From Verrucomicrobiota bacterium (GTDB lineage Bacteria > Verrucomicrobiota > Verrucomicrobiia > Opitutales > Opitutaceae): a DNA stretch of 13,819 bases. Where the stretch lies: NCBI GenBank assembly GCA_030832235.1, contig JAURJO010000432.1, positions 1 to 13,819 on the forward strand, written 5' to 3'. This document shows positions 1 to 8,557 of the stretch, one piece after another. The notes under the pieces are model-generated. The model did not search any database. It was not told the DNA's origin and saw only the letters and a list, made by a program, of their open reading frames with translations. Each line of letters opens with the position of its first letter. The first letter of the stretch is position 1. A program made the translations under genes and the position numbers.

Positions 1-187
1 GACGCAGCGTCAGCCGGTAGTTGCGCGCCCGCGCGCTGCGCTCGAACACCACAGTCTCCTCGCCCGCCGGCGGCGGCGCTACCGGCCGCGGCCGGGGCGC
101 CGACGCGGACGGGGCGCCGGGGAGCGGCGTGAACAAACCGAGGAGTTCCTGCTGCGCGGTGGTCAAACCGCCCGCGAGTGAAAGCAC
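1..187 (-). CDS. C-terminally cut gene, possibly YgjP-like (DUF45) metallopeptidase
   Basis: An open reading frame on the minus strand runs off the left edge with strong GC bias at third codon positions, as in its neighbours. The readable part has a segment with L-G-L-F, a proline- and alanine-rich linker, then the stretch FERSARARNYRLTLR. That layout (short N-terminus, proline-rich linker, basic ARxRxYxLxLR strand) resembles the start of YgjP-like metallopeptidases, which carry a later HExxH zinc motif; that motif would lie outside this window, so the function is unproven. The start is unclear: no ATG is in frame. A GTG at 187-185 is used here, but the frame stays open upstream and overlaps the end of the phosphatidyltransferase gene, so a longer N-terminus is possible. 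It lies just downstream of that gene on the same strand and is probably co-transcribed with it. Confidence 0.42.
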   Translation of the reverse strand, partial: MLSLAGGLTTAQQELLGLFTPLPGAPSASAPRPRPVAPPPAGEETVVFERSARARNYRLTLR

Positions 188-234
188 CGACCCGCGCAGG
201 GCGAGCGCGTAGTACGGGCGCTGGCCCGCCTGCT

Positions 235-828
235 TCAGCCGCGACCGCCACCGGCCGCGCGCGCCTGGCGCAACTGGAGCGCATGCCAAACCGTGGGAAT
301 CTCGCCCGCATGCGCGGGCACCAGCAGCGCGATCGCGATTTCCTCCACCCCCGCCAGCACCAGCCAGACCACGGAGGCATGGAACGGTGCGGCCGCGCCG
401 CCCGACAAGAGGGGAACCAGGGTTAGCGGACACACCACCGCGCCGGCCTTGGATGCCCAGGTGTGGTAACACGGCGCGCGGCCGAGCCGCACGACGCCGT
501 AGACGATCACCGCCAGAAACGCCGCCAGACCGGTGACCACCCACGGCAACTCCCGCCGCATCACGTCGGGCCACAGCAGGGCGATGCCCCAGACACCGGC
601 GCCCAGCGTCACGTAGTCCGCCGCGCTGTCGAGTTTCCGCCCGAATTCGGAAAGAGCCCGGAGGCGCCGCGCGAGAAAACCGTCCAACGCGTCCGTCGCC
701 AGCGCCGCGGCGATCAGCACCGTGAACCAGACGCGCGATCCCGCCACCGCGGACGCCAGCACCGCCGGCATCAGGGCGATGCGAGTCGCGGTGAGCAGGT
801 TCGGCCAGAGACGCGGATCGATGCGCAT
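235..828 (-). CDS. CDP-alcohol phosphatidyltransferase family protein
   Basis: A 197-residue integral membrane protein that would transfer a phosphatidyl group from a CDP-lipid to an alcohol acceptor at the cytoplasmic membrane. The full family signature D-x2-DG-x2-AR-x8-G-x3-D-x3-D is visible: D46, D49, G50, A53, R54, G63, D67 and D71, which bind the divalent metals and the CDP group. Several hydrophobic segments follow (about 73-86, 95-115, 128-145, 151-171). Length fits the PgsA-like subfamily (about 180-200 residues), but the acceptor cannot be read from sequence; phosphatidylglycerol-phosphate synthase is one option. The ATG at 828 is chosen because the protein then begins directly before the first helix; the frame is open further upstream but that part is the shadow of the phosphodiesterase gene. 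It starts 23 nt after that gene, so the two are probably an operon. No clear ribosome binding site is seen. Confidence 0.85.
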   Translation of the reverse strand: MRIDPRLWPNLLTATRIALMPAVLASAVAGSRVWFTVLIAAALATDALDGFLARRLRALSEFGRKLDSAADYVTLGAGVWGIALLWPDVMRRELPWVVTGLAAFLAVIVYGVVRLGRAPCYHTWASKAGAVVCPLTLVPLLSGGAAAPFHASVVWLVLAGVEEIAIALLVPAHAGEIPTVWHALQLRQARAAGGGRG

Positions 829-851
829 GATGTCAGGGTGACCGCGGCCGC

Positions 852-1289
852 TCAAAGGCGCTCCGGCGTCCAAAGCGGCGGGCGCCCGCGATCCAGCGCG
901 AGCCACGCGAAGGCCGCGGGCGCGCCACGGTTCGGCCGCGTGATGCAGCCCGGGTTTAGCCAGCGCACCCCGAGCGGGTCGGCCTCGTCGCGCGGCACAT
1001 GCGTATGGCCGTGCAGCACCAGCTCGGCGCCCGGCGGCGAACGCCGCGGCGGGATATGGACGAGATGGGCGCGGTGGCCCTCGATTTTCACGTCGAGCGT
1101 GAGCGGCCAGGGATGAGCGTCGCAATTGCCGCGCACCACCCGCAAAGGCACGCCGAGCAACTCGAGTTCCACCAAGGCTTCCGGCGCGCACACGTCGCCA
1201 AGGTGCCAGATCTGGTCGGCGCCGCGCAGCCGCTCCACCAGATCCGCGGGCAGACGGTCATGGGTGTCGGCGATCACGGCGATTCGCAT
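852..1289 (-). CDS. YfcE/MJ0936-type metallophosphodiesterase
   Basis: A 145-residue cytoplasmic protein of the calcineurin-like phosphoesterase superfamily, small YfcE/MJ0936 branch, which hydrolyses phosphodiesters with a two-metal centre. Visible metal motifs, in order: DxH (D8, H10), GD (G31, D32), GNCD (54-57), H78, and GHTH (94-97), followed by the family's LNPG turn near 111-114. The usual HG after the fourth motif is H78-I79, a mild deviation. Length is near the lower end of the family (about 150-180). The ATG at 1289 puts the first beta strand and D8 at the expected distance. It is the first gene of a leftward operon with the phosphatidyltransferase and diverges from the DUF1080 fusion gene. 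The physiological substrate is unknown. Confidence 0.88.
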   Translation of the reverse strand: MRIAVIADTHDRLPADLVERLRGADQIWHLGDVCAPEALVELELLGVPLRVVRGNCDAHPWPLTLDVKIEGHRAHLVHIPPRRSPPGAELVLHGHTHVPRDEADPLGVRWLNPGCITRPNRGAPAAFAWLALDRGRPPLWTPERL

Positions 1290-1445
1290 CGGCCCACCAT
1301 GACGCAGGTCTTCGTCTTTTTACAGGGTGATCGGCGGATTTACGGTGGCGAGGCACCACGCTCTTGCCCCACGCGGGCCCGCGGGCCTTGCTTCACCCGC
1401 GTGCCGCCACGGGCGCGGCGCCATCCCCAACCCCGTTCGCCCCCC
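1290..1445. promoter_or_regulatory. Divergent intergenic region
   Basis: This 156-bp gap separates the leftward phosphodiesterase operon from the rightward DUF1080 fusion gene and must hold the promoters of both. I see no convincing -35/-10 pair. A short T-rich run (cttcgtctttttac, 1311-1324) is the only AT-rich patch. A perfect 12-bp palindrome, GGCCCGCGGGCC, lies at 1376-1387, but such palindromes are not rare at this base composition, so it is noted without a function. Confidence 0.4.
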
Positions 1446-4400
1446 ATGATCTCCATCCGCCTCGTTTTTTCCGGCACCCTGCTCGCCGCCGCCTGGTCGC
1501 TCCCGGCCGCCCCGACCCCGCGCGCCCTCTTCGACGGGCGCACCCTGGAGGGGTGGGAAGGCGACGCGCGGAGTTGGCGCGTCGAGGACGGGACGATCAC
1601 CGGCTCCATCGCCGCCGGGGAGAAACTGGCTAAAAACGAGTTTCTCTACTGGCGCGGCGAGGTAGCCGACTTCGAACTGAGCGCGGAGTTCCGCCTCACG
1701 GGCGACGCCAGCGCCAATTCCGGGATCCAGTTCCGCTCGCGCCGTTTGCCCGACGGCCACGCCGCCGGCTACCAGGCCGACCTCGACCTCGGGAAAACCT
1801 GGCTGGGACGGATTTACGATGAACACGGCCGCGCGCTGCTCGTCGATCGTGGCGACCGGGTTTCGATCGCACCCGATGGCCGCCGCTGGAACGAGAAGTT
1901 CGGCGAGCCGGCCAGCTACGCCGCGCTCTTCCGGCCCGCGCCCGCCTGGAACACCTACCGAATTACGGCGCGCGGCCCGCACATCGAACTATGGATCAAC
2001 GGCACGCGCGTCGCGGTCCTCGACGACCACCAGAGCGGCGCCGCCGCGCACCGCGGCCTCCTCGCGCTCCAGCTGCACAGTGGTCCCGGCCCGGTCAAGG
2101 TCCAGTTCCGTAATCTGCAGCTCACGGAGATCGGCGCCACCGAGCCGCCGCCCGCCCGCGCCGCCGTTCAGACCGCCGCGGCGAAGCCCTCGATCGACCC
2201 CAAGATCGGCACCGTGCGCAAGAACGGCGACCCGCCTCTGCGCCGTGTCGCCGGCGTCGACGACCTCACGCGTCTCCACTCCAGCCCGGTGCTCTGGCAC
2301 CTGCGTGACAACCCGGCGAAGCCCTCCGCTGTCGCCAACCCCTCCGCCCAGAAACTCGTCGCCGGCCTGAAGCTTGTCCACGGCTTCCAGGCCGAGCTCG
2401 TCGCCGCCGAGCCCGACCTCCGCCAGCCGGTCGCCTTCGCCTTCGACGACCGCGGCCGCATCTGGGTCGCCGAGGCCTTCGGCTATCCCAACCGCCAGCC
2501 CGAGGGCAAAGGCCGTGACCGCATCATCATCCTCGAGGACCGCGACGGCGACGGTGCATTCGAGACCCGCAAGGTCTTCGCCGAGAACCTCAACCTGGTG
2601 AGCGGCCTCGAAGTGGGTTTCGGCGGGGTGTGGGTCGGCGCCGCGCCGCACCTGCTTTTCATCCCCGACCGCGACGGCGACGACCGCGCCGACGGACCGG
2701 CCGAGGTGCTGCTCGACGGCTGGGGCTTCCAGGACACGCACGAGACGCTTAACAGCTTCACCTGGGGCGTCGACGGATGGCTCTACGGCTGCCACGGCGT
2801 CTTCACCTTCTCGAACGTCGGGAAGCCCGGCGCGCCCGCCGCCGAGAGGCAAAAAATCCGCGCCGGCGTCTGGCGCTACCACCCGGTGCGGCGTGAATTC
2901 GAGGTGTTCGCCCACGGCACCAGCAACCCGTGGGGCCTCGATTTCAACGCCGAGGGCCACCTCTTCATGACCCATTGCCGCAGCTTCTGGGGAGGAGGCG
3001 GCACCACCTACGTCATCCGAAACGCCCATTACTGGAACCAGGCCAACAACGACTACGCGCCTTGGATCTCCAACCGCGGCCCCGACTTCGCGCCCGGCTT
3101 GCGCAATTACCTGCTCGCCTCCTCCCGTTACGACAGCGGCGAGGGCGGCGCCGGCGCGCCCGGCACCTCCGCGGTGTACGGCGGCCACTCGCACGTCGGC
3201 ACCATGATCTACCTCGGTGACAACTGGCCCGCCATCTACCGCGACCACCTGTTCACGCACAATCTCCACGGCCACCAGATCAACCACCAGGTCAACGTCC
3301 GCACCGGCTCGGGCTACGAGACCTTCCACGGCGGCCACGACGTGCTCTTCGCCCCCGACGCCACCTACCTGCCCGTCGATCTCCAGTACGGTCCCGACGG
3401 TGCCGTGTACGTCATCGACTGGAGCGACATCCAACACTGCCACAACCCGCGTGACGAGGTGTGGGACCGCACCAACGGCCGCCTCTACCGAGTCTCCTGG
3501 GCCGCCACCTGGCAGCCGGCGAAAGTCAACCTCGGCGCCCGCTCCGACGCCGAGCTCGCCGCGCTCCACCTGCACCGCAGCGAATGGCATGTGCGCGTCG
3601 CGCGCCGCGTCCTGCAGCACCGCGCCGCCCAACGCACCCTCGAGCCGATCGCCGTCGCCGCGCTCCGCCGCCAGGCCGCGAACACCGCCGATGATATTTC
3701 CTCCCAGCTGCGCGCCCTCTGGACGCTCCACGCGACCGGCAACCTCGACGACGCCCTGCTCGCGTCCGCCCTCGGCCACGCCTCGGAAACGGTGCGCGCC
3801 TGGGCCGTGCAACTCGGCACGGAGCAACCGGGCAAACCGCGGCTTTCCGCGGAGAAACTAGCGGCCCTCGCACGCATCGACCCCTCACCCGCCGTGCGCC
3901 TCGCCGTCGCCTCGGCGATACCCGCGCTCACCATCGCCGAACGTTGGGCGCCGGCCGCCGCCCTCGCCTCCCGGGGCGAGGACAGCGGCGATCGCTTCCT
4001 GCCGAAGATGACGTGGTTCGCCCTCGCGCCCGGAGTGGCGGGCGATCTCGGCCGCGCGCTCGATCTCGCCGCCGCGACCCCGCTGCGCGAGGTTGCCGAC
4101 TCGATCCTGTGGTTCGTCTCACGCACCGCGGAAGGCCGTGAACAGGTTTCGGCGCGCGTCGCGCAATGGCCGGTCGACGCCGCGGCCCGCGCAATCCGCG
4201 TGCTCGCGTTCGCGCTGGAGAACGACGCCGGCCTTTCCGCGCCGCCCTCATGGGAGGCCGCCGCGCGACGCTTCGCCTCATCGACCGAGGCCGGCGTCCG
4301 CGCCGCCCTCGAGCAGCTCTCGGCGCTGTTTGGCGACAAGTCCGTGCTCGGCATTGTCCGCGCGCGCCTCGCCAACGCCTCCACCCCGCTCGCCGAACGC

Positions 4401-5240
4401 CGCCGCGCCCTCGATCTCCTGCGACGCGCGGGCGACACCGAGTCGACCGACCTGCTCGTGCGCCTGCTCGACGACCGCGAGCTGCGGTCGGCCGTGATCC
4501 CGCTGCTCGGAGTTTCCGCGGACACCGCCCGCGCCGCCGAGGGCCTCATCGCGCGCTTCGGCGCACTCAGCGGCGCCGACCGCAATGCCGCGCTCGCCGC
4601 GTTCACGAGCCGGCCCGCGCTCGCGTTGCCCATGCTGCGCGCCGTCGAGACCGGCCGCTTCGACCGCAAGGCCCTCACCGCGCTGCACGCCCGCCAACTG
4701 CGGAAGCTGAACAACGCGGAGGTGAACACGATCCTCGACCGGGTCTGGGGCCGCGCCACCGAGGCCTCCGCCGACGCCAAGGCCACTATCGCGCGACTCC
4801 GCGACGTCTACCACAACGCCCCCCTCTGGTCCTACGAGCTCGAGGCCGGTCGGAAGGTGTATGAACGCGCGTGCGCCGCCTGCCACGCGATGGGCGGCAA
4901 CGCCGGTGGCAAGCTCGGGCCGGACCTCGGCGGCACCTGGCGCAACGGCCTGGACTACTTCCTGGAGAACATCGTTGACCCCAACGCGGTCGTCGGCGCC
5001 GCGTACGAGATGCACGTCGTCACCAAGCGCGATGGCACCGTGCTCACCGGTATGATCGACCGCGAGACCGACACCGCGGTCGTCATCCGCGGCGTCACCG
5101 AGACCGTCACCGTGCCCAGGTCCGAGATCCGCGAGCGCCAGAAGACGACCCAGTCCCTGATGCCCGCGGGCTTGCTCGAGGCGCTCCCCGAACGAGAGAC
5201 GGTCGAGTTGCTGAAGTTCCTCACGACCGAACCACGCTGA
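1446..5240 (+). CDS. Secreted DUF1080 / PVC-type dehydrogenase / cytochrome c fusion
   Basis: A 1264-residue exported, probably periplasmic protein with three modules. Residues 1 to about 23 form a signal peptide. Residues about 26-228 are a DUF1080 domain (concanavalin-like fold; Pfam calls it 3-keto-disaccharide hydrolase), with the opening ALFDGRTLEGWE and NSGIQFRSR. Residues about 300-690 are the PVC-type membrane-bound dehydrogenase domain, a beta-propeller-like Piru/Ver N-terminal family, with DxDxDG calcium-type loops at 365-370 and 408-412. Residues about 695-1115 look like alpha-helical HEAT-type repeats. Residues about 1127-1264 are the family's C-terminal haem module, with CAACH (C1143, C1146, H1147) for covalent haem c and M1239 in SLMPAG as a possible distal ligand. 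The ATG at 1446 is chosen because the signal peptide starts there; the frame is open upstream only as a shadow. Oxidation of a sugar or sugar alcohol is plausible from family context but not shown. Confidence 0.92.
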   Translation: MISIRLVFSGTLLAAAWSLPAAPTPRALFDGRTLEGWEGDARSWRVEDGTITGSIAAGEKLAKNEFLYWRGEVADFELSAEFRLTGDASANSGIQFRSRRLPDGHAAGYQADLDLGKTWLGRIYDEHGRALLVDRGDRVSIAPDGRRWNEKFGEPASYAALFRPAPAWNTYRITARGPHIELWINGTRVAVLDDHQSGAAAHRGLLALQLHSGPGPVKVQFRNLQLTEIGATEPPPARAAVQTAAAKPSIDPKIGTVRKNGDPPLRRVAGVDDLTRLHSSPVLWHLRDNPAKPSAVANPSAQKLVAGLKLVHGFQAELVAAEPDLRQPVAFAFDDRGRIWVAEAFGYPNRQPEGKGRDRIIILEDRDGDGAFETRKVFAENLNLVSGLEVGFGGVWVGAAPHLLFIPDRDGDDRADGPAEVLLDGWGFQDTHETLNSFTWGVDGWLYGCHGVFTFSNVGKPGAPAAERQKIRAGVWRYHPVRREFEVFAHGTSNPWGLDFNAEGHLFMTHCRSFWGGGGTTYVIRNAHYWNQANNDYAPWISNRGPDFAPGLRNYLLASSRYDSGEGGAGAPGTSAVYGGHSHVGTMIYLGDNWPAIYRDHLFTHNLHGHQINHQVNVRTGSGYETFHGGHDVLFAPDATYLPVDLQYGPDGAVYVIDWSDIQHCHNPRDEVWDRTNGRLYRVSWAATWQPAKVNLGARSDAELAALHLHRSEWHVRVARRVLQHRAAQRTLEPIAVAALRRQAANTADDISSQLRALWTLHATGNLDDALLASALGHASETVRAWAVQLGTEQPGKPRLSAEKLAALARIDPSPAVRLAVASAIPALTIAERWAPAAALASRGEDSGDRFLPKMTWFALAPGVAGDLGRALDLAAATPLREVADSILWFVSRTAEGREQVSARVAQWPVDAAARAIRVLAFALENDAGLSAPPSWEAAARRFASSTEAGVRAALEQLSALFGDKSVLGIVRARLANASTPLAERRRALDLLRRAGDTESTDLLVRLLDDRELRSAVIPLLGVSADTARAAEGLIARFGALSGADRNAALAAFTSRPALALPMLRAVETGRFDRKALTALHARQLRKLNNAEVNTILDRVWGRATEASADAKATIARLRDVYHNAPLWSYELEAGRKVYERACAACHAMGGNAGGKLGPDLGGTWRNGLDYFLENIVDPNAVVGAAYEMHVVTKRDGTVLTGMIDRETDTAVVIRGVTETVTVPRSEIRERQKTTQSLMPAGLLEALPERETVELLKFLTTEPR

Positions 5241-5281
5241 TGCGCGCGGCCCCGTCGCCGCGGAGGTTCTCGTAAAGGTTG

Positions 5282-5300
5282 CGCGCGGTACGGCCGCGCG
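5282..5300 (+). terminator. Possible intrinsic terminator hairpin after the fusion gene
   Basis: CGCGCGG at 5282-5288 can pair with CCGCGCG at 5294-5300 across a 5-nt loop, 41 nt after the stop codon of the fusion gene. The downstream sequence has only a short T run (tcagttt), so it is at best a weak intrinsic terminator. It could equally be structure in the leader of the receptor gene that starts at 5379. Confidence 0.3.
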
Positions 5301-5378
5301 TCAGTTTCCCTCCGTACTTTCGAGCCCCGCCGCAACCCCGCGGTGCCGGGTTTGTTTTCCCGAAACAGCCCCCGAACC

Positions 5379-8300
5379 ATGCAGACCTCCCACCGCCTTG
5401 CTGTCTTCCTCGCCGGCCTATTGTCGCTCCTCGCCGCCACCACCGGCGCCCAGCCGGCCACCGGCTCGATCGCCGGCCGCGTCCAGAACATCGCGACCAG
5501 CCAGTACCTGGTGAGCGCGCGCATCACCGTGAAGGGAACACCATTCACCGCCCTGACGGACAACTTCGGCGCCTACCGCATCGACGGGGTGCCGGCCGGC
5601 GGTGCCGTCGTGGAGGCGTTCTACTCGGGCCTCGACCCGCAGCAGGCCAGCGTGACCGTGGCCTCCGGCGCGATCGCACGGCAGGACTTCGACCTCACCA
5701 ACCGCGCCCTCTACGGCGACCGCACGGGCGTGGTGAAGCTCGAGGCGTTCGTCATGACCTCGTCCAAGCTGACCGAGGGCGAGGCACTCGCGACGAACGA
5801 GCAGCGGTTCGCCGCCAACATCAAGAACGTCGTCGCGACCGACGCCTACGGCGACGTGATCGAGGGCAATGTCGCCGAGTTCATGAAGTCGATCCCGGGC
5901 ATCACGGTGGACTACTCGGACGTGATGCCGATGTCGGTCTCCGTGCGCGGCCTCGATCCGAACATGACGAACGTGACGAGCGACGGCGCGTCGCTGGCGA
6001 ACGCCTCGCGCAACGCGGCCTCGCGGCAGTTCGACTTCATGCAGGTCTCGATCAACAACATCTCGCGCATCGAGGTGACGAAGGTTCCCACGCCGGCCAA
6101 CCCCGCGAGCGGCATCTCCGGCTCGGTGAACATGGTGAGCAAGAGCGCGTTCGAGCGCAGCAAGGCGCAGCTCAACTACCGTGCGTTCGCCTCGGCCAGC
6201 AGCGACGGCCTGATGATCAAGGACCAACCCTTCCCCTACGACACGATGGAGCCGCGCGTGAACCCCGGCTTCGACCTCGATTACACGCTCCCGGTCACGA
6301 AGGACTTCGGCCTCGTGTTCACGGCGCTGCATTCGAAGGCGTGGAACGAGCAGAACATCTCGCAAACGACGTGGAACGCCACCGCCGCCGGCACCGGCGC
6401 CACGCCGGCGAAACCGTACCTCCAGAGCCACAACATCATCGACGCCCCCAAGTGGTACGAGCGCAACTCGACCGGCCTGAAGTTCGACTGGCGCGTGACG
6501 CCCAACTCCGTGCTCTCCGTCGGCTTCCAGGCCACCTACTACATCGACACCAACGGCAACGTGAACCGCACCACGAGCGTGGGCACCGCCGCCACCTCCA
6601 CCCTCGCCGGCGGCGCCCCGCTCACCTTCGGCGAAAACTTCTCCCATTCCGCCACCGGACGCGGCACCGCCGTCTTTGCCGCCAACCTGCTCCACATCGA
6701 CGCCCGCACCCTCGGCAGCAACGCCCGCTGGCGCTGGCAGGGCTCCGGCTGGAACGGCGAACTCGGCGGCCACGCCTCCACCTCCAAGACGTGGATGCGC
6801 CATGTCTCCAAGGGCCACTTCAACACCGTCGGAACCGCCCTCGCCAACCCCACGGGCGTGCGCATCGACTTCGACGACATCACGCCGCAGGGCCCACGCC
6901 GCATCACCGCATTCGACCAGAACAACCGCCCGCTCGACCTGTACGACCTGCGGAACTTCGTGCTCAACACCGCCACCGACGGCGCCATCCGCGACCACCG
7001 CGACGACACCGCCGGACTCGACGGCTTCCTGAGGCGCAGTCTCGCGGTGCTTGGCGCGCCCGTATCGATCCAGGCCGGCGGGCTCTTCCGCTCCCAGGAC
7101 CGCGAGCACCGCCGCCAGTCGCGCATCTACAGCTACACGCCGGCGGGAACCGACCGCACCCTCGCCCCGTACGCCATGCAGGTCTACACGAACCGGCAGA
7201 ACTACTTCGATTACGACTACCTCCCCTGGCCCTCCCTCAACCGGATGGTCGAGGCCTGGGGCAAGAACCCCTCCTTGTTCACGCAGACACTCGCGAACCA
7301 GGTCACCACCGAGACCAACCGGATCGTCGGCTCCGAGAACTTCAAGGAGATCACCTCGGCCGGCTACCTGCAGGGCGAGACCCGGCTCTTCCAGAACCGC
7401 CTCCTCGTCCTCACGGGCGTGCGTTACGAGAAAATCCACGACAAGGCCGCCGGCCCGCTCTACGACCCCGACGCCGCGTTCGTCCGCACCGCCGGCGGGA
7501 CGTTCGCCCGTGACGCCGCCGGCAACCGTATCCGCAAGCCCGAGGCGGGCGCCGCCGGCTCGCTCGAGGAACTGCGGCTCATCCGCCGCGAGCTGGGCCG
7601 CACGATGAACACCTCGGTCGACGGCTTTTACCCGAGCCTTCACCTGACCTACAACTTGACCCCCAATTTCCAGCTGCGCGCCGCCTACGCGCGTACCTAC
7701 GGGCGAGCCGATTTCGCCAACGTCATCCCCAACACCACGATCGACGAGAACGAGACCTACAACTCCGCCAGCCCGTCGCCCGGCTCGTTCCCCGGCGTGC
7801 TGATTGTCGGCAACCCGGAGCTCAAACCGTGGATCGCGCAGAACTACGATCTCTCCGCCGAGTACTACACCGACAGCGGCGGTGTATTCAGCCTCGGCGG
7901 ATACCGGAAGAACATCAGCAACTTCCACGACAGCATCACCGGCGTGCCCGCGAGCGCGGCGATCCTCGAAAATTTCGGGCTCGAGCCGAGCTACGCCGGC
8001 TGGGAGCTCCGCACCACCGTCAACGGTGGCGACGCCCGCGTCGACGGCGCCGAGGCCAACATCCGCCAGTCGCTCAAGCCGCTCGGCGGATGGGGACGCT
8101 ACTTCTCCGTGTTCGCCAACGGCACCAAGCTGAAGCTCTACGGCAGCCGCAACGCGGCGTTCACGCGCTTCATCCCGCTCAGCTTCAACTACGGCGTCAC
8201 CATCACGCGCAACCCGGTCACGCTGATGCTCAAGTGGAACGGCCGCGGCGAACAGCGCCAGGCCGCCTCCGCCGCCCAGGGCCCCGACGCCGCCCTCTAC

Positions 8301-8501
8301 CAGGAGAAGCGCACGACCATGGACGCCAACCTCACGTGGCAGGTGAACCGCCGCATCTCCCTCTTCGCGAACGGCCGCAACGTCTTCAACGTCCACTACA
8401 ACCTGCTGCGCTACGGCTCCCAGACCCCGAACTACGCCAAGCGCTCCTCCACCAACTCCTACGGCGTACAGTGGGCCTTCGGCGTGAAGGGCACGTTCTA
8501 A
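5379..8501 (+). CDS. TonB-dependent outer-membrane receptor with N-terminal CarD-like domain
   Basis: A 1040-residue outer-membrane beta-barrel that would import a ligand using TonB and the proton-motive force. Residues 1 to about 24 are a signal peptide. Residues about 28-108 are a carboxypeptidase-regulatory-like beta-sandwich (GSIAGRVQN, then a GAYRIDGVPAG turn). A TonB-box-like segment, VVKLEAFVM, is at 118-126. The plug follows at about 140-255, with VSVRGLDPNMTNVTSDG and IEVTKVPTPANPASGISGSVN. The rest is the barrel, ending in a C-terminal strand whose last residue is phenylalanine, as needed for outer-membrane insertion. This type is greatly expanded in Opitutaceae. An ATG 36 nt upstream is in frame, but the one at 5379 begins the signal peptide. 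It follows the fusion gene on the same strand after 138 bp. No motif reveals the substrate; a carbohydrate or glycerophosphodiester is possible from neighbours only. Confidence 0.93.
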   Translation: MQTSHRLAVFLAGLLSLLAATTGAQPATGSIAGRVQNIATSQYLVSARITVKGTPFTALTDNFGAYRIDGVPAGGAVVEAFYSGLDPQQASVTVASGAIARQDFDLTNRALYGDRTGVVKLEAFVMTSSKLTEGEALATNEQRFAANIKNVVATDAYGDVIEGNVAEFMKSIPGITVDYSDVMPMSVSVRGLDPNMTNVTSDGASLANASRNAASRQFDFMQVSINNISRIEVTKVPTPANPASGISGSVNMVSKSAFERSKAQLNYRAFASASSDGLMIKDQPFPYDTMEPRVNPGFDLDYTLPVTKDFGLVFTALHSKAWNEQNISQTTWNATAAGTGATPAKPYLQSHNIIDAPKWYERNSTGLKFDWRVTPNSVLSVGFQATYYIDTNGNVNRTTSVGTAATSTLAGGAPLTFGENFSHSATGRGTAVFAANLLHIDARTLGSNARWRWQGSGWNGELGGHASTSKTWMRHVSKGHFNTVGTALANPTGVRIDFDDITPQGPRRITAFDQNNRPLDLYDLRNFVLNTATDGAIRDHRDDTAGLDGFLRRSLAVLGAPVSIQAGGLFRSQDREHRRQSRIYSYTPAGTDRTLAPYAMQVYTNRQNYFDYDYLPWPSLNRMVEAWGKNPSLFTQTLANQVTTETNRIVGSENFKEITSAGYLQGETRLFQNRLLVLTGVRYEKIHDKAAGPLYDPDAAFVRTAGGTFARDAAGNRIRKPEAGAAGSLEELRLIRRELGRTMNTSVDGFYPSLHLTYNLTPNFQLRAAYARTYGRADFANVIPNTTIDENETYNSASPSPGSFPGVLIVGNPELKPWIAQNYDLSAEYYTDSGGVFSLGGYRKNISNFHDSITGVPASAAILENFGLEPSYAGWELRTTVNGGDARVDGAEANIRQSLKPLGGWGRYFSVFANGTKLKLYGSRNAAFTRFIPLSFNYGVTITRNPVTLMLKWNGRGEQRQAASAAQGPDAALYQEKRTTMDANLTWQVNRRISLFANGRNVFNVHYNLLRYGSQTPNYAKRSSTNSYGVQWAFGVKGTF

Positions 8502-8516
8502 GCCGAGGCTTCACCC

Positions 8517-8547
8517 CGGACACGTGACGTACTGCGTTACGTGTCCG
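8517..8547. terminator. Bidirectional hairpin between convergent genes
   Basis: Thirteen bases (8517-8529, CGGACACGTGACG) pair with 8535-8547 around the 5-nt loop TACTG, with one G-T wobble. The hairpin starts 15 nt after the receptor stop codon and ends 10 nt before the stop of the convergent phosphodiesterase gene, the expected place for a shared terminator. There is no T tract on either side, so it may act with Rho or as an mRNA 3'-end stabiliser. Confidence 0.65.
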
Positions 8548-8557
8548 CCCGGGAGGT

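Noticed and set aside
1376..1387. Perfect 12-bp palindrome GGCCCGCGGGCC in the divergent region
   Set aside because: Composed only of G and C in a very GC-rich genome, so a chance match is likely; no second copy was seen in the window.
1989..3827. A 612-codon open frame on the minus strand inside the fusion gene
   Set aside because: It is antisense to well-recognised domains. Long antisense frames are expected in GC-rich genes, and the translation matches no family I know.
5418..8396. A 992-codon open frame on the minus strand inside the receptor gene
   Set aside because: Same reason: it mirrors the codon bias of the receptor and is valine-, glycine- and arginine-rich with no domain.
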